NCBI GenBank assembly: GCA_027943335.1
Contig: BSBK01001163.1
Location: 10,001-74,000 of the forward strand
Direction of reading: 5' to 3'
Length of the DNA: 64,000 bases
From: Chamaecyparis obtusa
Taxonomy: Eukaryota > Streptophyta > Pinopsida > Cupressales > Cupressaceae
Shown in pieces: positions 56,600-64,000 of this stretch; the stretch's first letter is position 1, and the number at the start of each line of letters is the position of its first letter. Both the position numbers and the translations under genes were made by a program. A model generated the notes under the pieces. The model was not told the DNA's origin and ran no database searches. It was given only the letters and a program-made list of their open reading frames with translations.

Positions 56600-57105
56600 A
56601 TTTAGCTAATCTACCTGTGAGGGCATCTTTTCTTAGTAGTTACTTTAGTGGATCAATCTTAGCAACCAAATGTGGAGTATGAGCTAACATGTAGTGTCTG
56701 AGTTTCTATGATGCAAAGATCATAGCTAGACATGCTTTTTCTATCATAGAATAGTTCTTCTCATATGCCACCAATGTTCTACTGATATAGTATATAGTTC
56801 TTTCCTTCTTGTCCTAATCATGCTGTGCTAGTAATGCCCCAGTGAAGTATTTGTGGTGGAGACATATAAGATTAATGGATTCCTTGAATAGGAGGCATCA
56901 AAATAGGAGGATTTGATAGATATTTCTTAATATGATTAAAGTTCTTTTCACATTCCTCATTCCATGCAAAAGTCACACCTTTATGTAATCTCTTTGTGAA
57001 AGGTTGTAATATGTCTGCTAGCTGAGATATGAAGTGTCTAATTGATTGTACTCTCCCTTGTAATGTTCTCATTTTAATAATATTCTTGGGAGGTTGCATC
57101 TCCAT
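56600..57105 (-). pseudogene. RNase H of B2
   Basis: Reads GMQPPKNI-like EMQPPKNIIKMRTLQGRVQ at 57105, RKYLSNPPI-type blocks, then a shift near 56875; the TGALLAQ, YISRTLVAYEKNY and AMIFAS equivalents are found in other frames between 56870 and 56700. Heavily decayed compared with B. Confidence 0.75.
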
Positions 57106-57990
57106 GATAGCTTTGACCTTTTTTGAATCTACTTCAATTCATTTCTTTGAAACAATGTAACGTAAGAGCTTTTCAGAAGTGACACCAAAAGCACACTTCT
57201 TAGGGTTTAGTTTGAGACTAAACTTCTCCATTCGATCTAGTATTTTTCTCAAATCATTTAGATGTTTAGATCTTATCATATATTTTTCCAAAGCACCATC
57301 AACATAATCCTCCATAGTTCGATGCATCATGTCATGAAAAATAGACATCATAGCTCTTTGATATGTAACACCAACATTCTTAAGGCCAAATGGCATGATA
57401 TTCCAATAGAAGGTACCCCATGCACATGTGAAAGCAATTTTCTCTTGGTCCTCTAGAGCAATTTTTATTTGGTTGTATCCAGAAAAACCACCCATTGAAG
57501 AATACATCTCAAAGCCCACAATCATGTCCACTATCATATCGATATTTGGTAATGGAAAATCATCCTTAGGGCATGCCTTGTTTACATCTCTAAAATATAT
57601 GCATACTCTTATAGATTTGTCTGGTTTTGATACTGGAACAATGTTAGAGATCCATTCTACATAATCAATAACTCAGATAAATCCAGTTTGAAATAGCTTT
57701 TCTAATTCAGCTTTAAGCAAGAGTGCAACATGTGGATGCATCTTTCTCAATTTTTGCTTAATAGGTTTGACTTCTGGAGCTATAGATAAATGGTGCATTA
57801 TAAGATCAGGATCTAATCTAGGCATATCTAACTATTTCCATGCAAATTTGATATTCTTCTCTATTCAGAATGTAGTAAATGTTTTATTTTCTTCTTCTGA
57901 TAAGGATTGTGCTACATGGACCAACTGTGGTTCTTCTACTATTCCCAAGTTAATAGATTGTGTGGCCTCAATCAGTACTAGAGATCTACC
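57106..57990 (-). pseudogene. Reverse transcriptase of B2
   Basis: Minus strand. MPFGLKNVGVTYQRAM and the catalytic block, which reads YVDG (57295-57306) in place of YVDD. GGFSGYNQIKIALED is intact here, where B has a stop. Linker and thumb blocks LNPKKCAFGV and YIVSKK agree with B. Stops near 57138 and 57670-57850 break the upstream part. Confidence 0.86.
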
Positions 57991-59640
57991 CTATAAATGA
58001 CTCAGAAGGACATCAAATATCTCATCCTTAGGCACCTCAGAGAGGTTTTCACCTTTGGATACATCTTTTATTTTTACTTTTGTAGGTTTTGAGACTTCCA
58101 CAAAGTGGTTTTCACCATCAAAACTCTTTTTATTTTTATTTTTATTCTTATTCTTTTGACTAAAATACTTGATGTCTGACTTCATCATGCTAACACTCAG
58201 TTCACTGATGGAAGTCATCATAGGCTCTACTGCATTGAGGTAGCAAGAAAGGGCATAGTCATTTGGAAAGGTATAGATACCTTGGATCAGATTCGTGGAG
58301 GTTTGGTCAAGAAGTTTGGGATGTTGGATAGTCAAAGTGGGGAAGGATTGAGAAATGGTGTTTACAGATATGGATCTATCATCATTGGTCCCAACCTGAC
58401 TCTTGAGTTTGAAGGTGATATTACAACTCAAAATGTTCAATTCATGAATAGGCTCAATGTCATTATGGGAGTCCACTTAAGCCATAGGTGGATCATAATT
58501 GCTAAGTTCATCGTTTCACTCTAGACTTACATTGGGTTTAGGTGCATATCAGTAAATAACATCAATATGTTTTTCTATGATAAGCTCATCTTTCTCTGGA
58601 ATGACTCCCAATTCATAATCATTTGATTCCTCATCTATGTCTCTAGAAAATATGAGAATATGTGTAAATTCAGGATGAATCCCCCAAGTAGGATTACCTT
58701 CAGATTATGATTTGAATTCATACTCATGAGAATCCATTTTAGAGTCACTGGTGTGTTCCTCTTGGTTAGATTCAAGATTAGTTGGTTCTTGTGTAGTGAT
58801 TGTCATTTGTGTAGTAGTAGGTTCTTGTGTTTCTACTACATTGATCCTTTTTATTGTCTCATCTTCATCTCTAGGCATGTCTAGGATGTCTTTAGATACA
58901 CGTTCATAGGGAAAAACATATGTAGTATCAAAATCATCACTATCACCCTGTTTGTTTTCCTCTACTTCATTGTTGTGCTCTTATGGCTCTATTTGTTCTA
59001 TTACATGAGAAGATTTACCCTTGAGATAGAAGGGTTTCTTTCTATAGCCTAGGCTTGTGGTATCTTTGTTAGGTCAACCCACATGTGAAATGGGTGCAAT
59101 GAGACCTTTTCCTCTCACTCCTAGAGGTCCTTTTCTAGGATATCCCATTTTAGCTATCAGTTTATCCCCTGGTCCATTTGACTTGGAAGGAATTTTTGGT
59201 GTTTTAGAGTCACACGTTTGAATAGGTTGGGATTGAGACTCATCTTTGTATAGCCATGCAAGCACAAATTCATCCTCTTAAAATTCATGTTTGGACACTT
59301 GTTCTGCAAAAAAATTTCCTTTATAGCTAGCAAGAGGTTCTTTAGATTCTAGTTTTGGGTGTTTTAAAGACTGTCCATAAGATTTAGGTGAGATAGGGAG
59401 AGATGTAAGAGATAGGAATGGTTCCATAGTATATTCTCCCATGCCTTTGTCTTTGATTTTGAATTCCTTTTCAATTTCTTCCATCTTGGATGTAGATGCT
59501 GTGTATGTTTGCTTAGTGGAAGATTCTCTGTTATTCAGAACAAGTTTGTCAACACTCTCTTTCAATGCATTACAAGTTGTAGATATGTCAGCTGGAATGG
59601 TCACCTCTACTCCTTCTCGAGGAAATTTAAAACACTAAGG
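57991..59640 (-). pseudogene. Protease-RT linker of B2 with G-patch-like block
   Basis: 57991-58476 equals B 20145-20640 (HNDIEPIHELNILSCNITF, SKPTKVKIKDVSKGENLSE). 59074-59265 has GPGDKLIAKMGYPRKGPLG and GKGLIAPI, the G-patch-like block, better kept than in B. 59278-59604 repeats the KESVDKLVLNNRESS region. Stops between the parts. Confidence 0.72.
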
Positions 59641-59658
59641 GTATGTGGAAGTAATAGC

Positions 59659-59960
59659 TTACATTTCATGTATCCAAGGTCTCCCTAGGAGAATGTTGTA
59701 AGCCAAAGGTGGATCAAGAACTTGACATGTGATGTCTTTGATAACTGGCCCTATTCTGATAGGTAAGACAATTGTTCCTTTGGAAGATCTTTCTTTCTCA
59801 TCATATGCTTTGATAGTTATCTTATTTTTAGGATCAATGGAAGCTTTTGATAATCCCAGTTGTGTAATCAAGTTGTAAGAATAGATATTTAGACCAGCGC
59901 CTGCATTTGTCAACATGTGTTTTGACACGATAGTTTTGGACCAAGATTTCAATGTGGAAG
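59659..59960 (-). pseudogene. Protease of B2
   Basis: MLTNAGAGLNIYSYNLITQLG, with AAT (Asn, 59905-59907) at the catalytic Asp position, then SIDPKNKITIKAYDEKERSS, LDPPLAYNILLGRPWIHEM with the Trp that B has lost to a stop. The C-terminal part is better kept than in B. Confidence 0.82.
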
Positions 59961-62135
59961 GCTAGTTATGTGGATGACTCGGTGAATTTTCATCTTCCTC
60001 TAAAAAGAAGATATACTGGGGAGATGTTAGATGACCAACCATAGTCTGGAATCTATCTAGATCAAGATTGTCAAGAACATTGGAACTGAGCAGAGTTTTA
60101 TCTAGAATAGCTCGATGAGGGGGAGATATCTGAAGCAATTCAAACATTGATATTTTTGCATTGGTATGCTAGAGTTGTTGGACAATAGTGTATGACATTG
60201 GTCTCATCTCTTTAGGAGTTGATGATTTTGAGGCAGCCCTCTATTTAGAAGCAGATGAAATATTAAAAGGCATCTTAGGGACATTGGATGAATCTAAGAT
60301 TTGTCCTTGTAGATGTGCCTGAGCTTTTGATTGAGTAGCTAAATTTTGTGATTGATTATCTCTATCTTTTTGCATAATGGTGATGACATTGCAATGTTCA
60401 GATAAGCAAGGTTCCACCATGTTTATGATTGCATTGTTTCTAGAGTAAGCACAATTGGCATTAGCACCCATGTTAGGCTAAGAATATGAATCTCCTTGAA
60501 CATGTTTTAGAAATGGCTTCGTGAATTCTATATGATCATTATTTCTTTTATGATTGTCAATTACAATTTACCCATTATCAATATTGTCTTGTATGAGATG
60601 ATTCAAGTGTATGCAGTTATTGGTTTTATGACCCTTATTTTGATGAAAATCATAAAAATCAGTCTCTTTCCACCATTTAGGTTTAGGTTCGGGAACAAAT
60701 GGTTGGATCTCAAGAAATGTGATGATTTTGTTGGCCAATGGATTTTTCATGGCGGACTCCAAATATTCTCCAAGAGGAGTAAACTTGCATTTAGGATCTA
60801 TAGACCAAGTTTTGTAGTCAGATGGCTTCTTGTTTGATTATGTTTCTTTTACCTCTGAGGCTTTGATGGATTCGGTACCAACAGTGAGATTGAAAGCACC
60901 TTGGATGGGTTGTAGACATTGTCAACGATTCCATCTATGATGATGCCTTTATTCTTGTTCCATTTTTTGTTCTTGTCTTTGGAACTAGATCCAGATTCAT
61001 ACTTCTCTTTTTGGAGTGATATGTCCCATTTTTCACAAGGACTTTCTCAATTTTGATTGCATTATCTACCATCTTATTGAAGGATATGTGATCTTGCATT
61101 TGTAAAGGGTAGTTGATTTCTGGAACAAGATTGTTGATGAAAATTTCTAGCTTCTCTATTTCTGGAATGGGTCTAGCATATAGAGAAAACTTCTTCCTCC
61201 ATCAATTGAGGAAAGTCAGGAGTGGTTCTCCTAGGTATTATTTTAGATTACAAAGGCCGATCATGGTGACCGAATGTTTGATTTTGTAGGATTATTTTGA
61301 TAGAATAGCTTGATTAAATCCTCAAAAGTCTTGATTTTTTAAGGCATTTTTGATAACCAATGAATGGCTACTCCTTCCAGAGATCGAGGGAAAAGATACA
61401 TTAGGTAGGTTGGTTCATGCATGAAATCCATGGATTGAGTCCATAATTCTTTGACATGGTCTTGGGGATCAGAGTTTCCATCATATTTGTCATACTTAGG
61501 CATTTCCACTCTCTTCGGGAATGGTGCATTTACAAGTCTTTATCAAATGGAAAAGGACATAGATCCTCCATAGAGAGCTCTTTAGGTTCCTTCTCTTTTT
61601 CAAGTTTGTTGAGCTTGACTTGCATGGAATGCATCTATTTCATTAAAGCCGTGATAGGAGTTTCTTCCTCTTGAGTAATGATATCTTCAACATTAAAGCT
61701 AGGAGGAAGTTTAGCTCCTTGTTGAGCTAACTCTAGAAAGTATGCCTCTTTCTCTTCATGCAAGAAATGCCTCATCATTTTCTTGATGTTATCATCATTC
61801 TGATATTCGGCAATTTCAGAAGGTGTGGGTTCTTGATTTGCACCATGTTGAGATTGGTGTCCTTGGGAGCCTTGGTTTTCTCCTCCTTGATACATAGTGT
61901 TGTTGTGAGGACTGTTGGGAATTGATTTAGGTGGGGTCAGTTGATGACCTATGTGAATCGATGTAGGAGGGGTGACGTAACCACCTTTCAAGAAAAGATT
62001 TCCTAGAGCATCTTCTCCAAAGAGATTTGTGTTGTAGGGTTGATGAAATGTCTGAGCAATCATAGAAGATGCTGCTGAAAAGAATTTGGGTTGTTCTCCT
62101 TGTTTTCTATGTGAGGAAGCTCTAGTCTCCACCAT
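59961..62135 (-). pseudogene. gag: Gag of B2
   Basis: Starts MVETRASSHRKQG at 62135. TPSEIAEYQNDDNIKKMMRH and LAQQGAKLPPSFNVEDIITQ are shared with B; the core from 61600 down is broken by shifts. The knuckle-like ETDFYDFHQNKGHKTNNC lies near 60650, with the first Cys changed to Tyr as in B but the last Cys kept. 60241-60471 and 59962-60147 match B 18130-18590. Confidence 0.82.
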
Positions 62136-62886
62136 TAACTTTGAGTGAAGAAAAAGAGCAAGATTAAGAAAATTGAAGAATGACTTGATTCAAAAGGATT
62201 GAATGACACAACCTTGTTAAGATTGGATTGATTGAAGATATATTGGATGTAAATGAAGGATATTGTGCCCTGGAGGTATGGGTAGATGCCCAAAAGATGG
62301 TAGACATGAGCTCACAACCCTTAGCCATTTTTTATGAAGATTGAATTGAAGATGATTGACAAGGTTTTGACACAAGATGAAAAACATTCAAGTTGATAGA
62401 TCAGAAGGCTAGATCAGACTCAAGAGACCACTTTTTGGAAAATAATTGGATTCTTTCTGGTTTCTACTATGTTTTTGACACAATGATTTTTTTGATAGAA
62501 TCTGGAAGTAGGCTGTAAAAATTGGATATATGGAAATTTTGGGAAGTTTCTGGAAATTTTTCAAAATTCTCATATGAATTTCTCTAGGCTCATATGAGTC
62601 TGGGTAAGCTCTGGCATGACAATTGATAAGACTCATACAATAGTTGACACCAAGGTTTAATTTTCTTTGACTTTTCTTGACAAAATTCATACGCCAATAT
62701 GCAAGCTCTTGTATGATAATCTAGGGGTTCTAATATGTCTTTTTGCAAAACTCGTATGCCTTTATGAGACTGTGGGATGACTTTTGGACTCCAAAAAGGA
62801 ATTTTTCTTCAGATTTTGCAATTTTTAAATTTTTTGAATTAGTTTGTTTGTAAGATTTTCTATGTCTAGGTTTGTAGATTCATTTA
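62136..62886 (-). other. Leader of B2
   Basis: Aligns with B 15,900-16,470 on the minus strand. 62570-62790 has decayed CATATGAG / CATACGCC-type copies of the leader motif. Cut by C4 at 62887, so no LTR is seen. An open frame at 62409-62690 is not conserved in B. Confidence 0.65.
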
Positions 62887-64000
62887 TGTTAGAAATAGGG
62901 AATACTAAGAGGGGGGGGTGAATCAATATTATGAAAATTTTTGCTTTTGCCCAATTATGGATATAACAGATTATCTTAATACATGCATAACATAGTAAAC
63001 TAAAGAATATGCATAATAGTAAAGCAAATGAACTCAAAACACATTATTTATTCTTGAGGAAACCCTGGCCAAGGGAAAAACTCTAGTGGGGATGGTACCC
63101 GCAAAGATTCACTAATCAAAAGTATCTTGTTAAGAATGTTGACCCTATTAGGAGCCTATTACATGCATATAGTGTCTCAATCCTGATTAAGGGACTGTAG
63201 GCCTTGTTGGAAGCCTCAACCCTGCTAAGAGTTGGTAGTACACAATATGATTACTAGATGAGCCCATTGCCCAAACAAGTAATGCATAATGATTACTGAT
63301 TACAAAATATGGCAAGGTACATAACCTTATACTACTTTCTTTGCTTTCACAACTTCACATCAATATCTCTTCTTTTATATGTTCGCTATACCATCTATAT
63401 CATTTACAATTGCTTCTTCTTCACATTTACATATGCCTTATATTTATACAAGTTATTAAGACTAATAACTCTTACAGTCGGCTTGACAAAACCATTATAC
63501 AAAATACATATTTATCCAAGGGTTAATATCTATGATTTCATCCCTTTATATTGTTAAGACATTATTTTGATAAACAAAATAATCCCTTAACCCTTTACCA
63601 ATTCTGTCTTCATATACTATCCTGTCGGCTTGACACTGTCTCTGGTAAAACTATCATAACTTCTTCCATACATGTCATACTAACATGCACTCTTAGGTGA
63701 CTCTTCTATAGTCATAATAGTATCTATGTTCAAGTGTGCAAGCACTAAACTCACTCTAATCATCATTGCTAATCAAAACTATCTCTGGGTACACTAGAAA
63801 AAACATTGTCTCATACTTAGACAATTTTGCTTTGCGCTCTGTCATATGTGATCTTCATGTAAATAATATGTTTCCATAATGACAACATCTAAGTATCTAA
63901 CTCATCCAAATTTCCAACAATCTCCCCCTTTGTCATTGGTGGCAACATATGAGGAAATCGGCTAAGTCATAACACTTCAAAAGCTAAAAATTGTGGCCAT
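62887..64000 (-). mobile_element. Element C4: C2-family LTR element, partial
   Basis: An LTR on the plus strand from TGTTAGAAATAGGG (62887) to CATCCAAATTTCCAACA (63919), clearly alignable to both C2 LTRs, followed by the minus-strand polypurine tract ATCTCCCCCTTTGTC (63920-63934) and 66 bases similar to the region next to the C2 LTR. It is therefore the 3' LTR of a minus-strand element whose body lies beyond 64000. Left flank ATTTA (62882-62886) is the expected target duplication. Confidence 0.9.

Larger units (their letters stand above)
55941..62886 (-). mobile_element. Element B2: truncated Tat/Ogre-like copy
   Basis: Minus-strand copy of element B from the leader (62886) through gag, protease, G-patch-like block, RT and RNase H to the middle of the segment after the second RNase H (55941). 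It lacks integrase, the 3' region and both LTRs. It aligns with B 15,900-31,760 after removal of C2, with many changes and several stops; it is a separate insertion of the same family rather than a recent duplicate. C4 cuts its leader at 62887. Confidence 0.88.

Overview
The window is plant nuclear DNA made almost entirely of LTR retrotransposons. It is AT-rich, and I see no host protein gene, tRNA or rRNA. The element types (Ty3 elements with a second RNase H, Ty1/copia elements primed by initiator tRNA-Met, a plant mobile domain ORF) point to a seed plant with a large repeat-rich genome. Depth of nesting and old, diverged LTR pairs would fit a gymnosperm, but the sequence does not prove that.

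Layout. (1) 1-892 is a mosaic repeat with tandem units of about 240 bp. (2) A gag/protease-only Ty3 element (A, 893-49894) sits in one of these units; its other half resumes at 49895. (3) Element A is split at 4985 by a giant Ty3 Tat/Ogre-like element (B, 4986-46750, about 17.8 kb without its own insertions), with gag, protease, G-patch-like segment, RT, RNase H, second RNase H and integrase on the plus strand and a decayed 631-codon antisense plant mobile domain ORF near its 3' end. (4) Element B carries three copia-type insertions: C1 (7861-15827), C2 (20670-29748, minus strand, no RT or integrase, two unusual ORFs) and C3 (34014-40954). (5) C1 contains a solo LTR (12654-13489), and C2 contains a 2.3 kb small LTR element D (23686-25958) of the same LTR family. 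This gives four nesting levels. (6) 49895-55940 is a fold-back mosaic of the flanking repeat in both orientations. (7) 55941-62886 is a second, truncated, minus-strand Tat/Ogre-like copy (B2). (8) 62887-64000 is the LTR and first internal bases of another C2-family element (C4) that runs out of the window.

Boundaries come from paired LTRs, TG...CA ends, primer sites, polypurine tracts and target duplications (C2 AATTT and C3 TTTAG are exact; solo LTR ATAAG is exact; C1 CCACA/CCATA has one mismatch). All coding regions except the D ORF are broken, mainly by in-frame TAG, the pattern expected from deamination of methylated CAG and TGG codons.

Most unusual: the antisense plant mobile domain ORF in B; the two-ORF element C2 with four zinc knuckles and no polymerase; D, whose LTRs contain an internal primer-site copy; a covarying C-loop hairpin at the U5 end of all copia-type LTRs; a CGTACGAG-like motif scattered in both the leader and trailer of B; and GNRA-type hairpin repeats after the B integrase.
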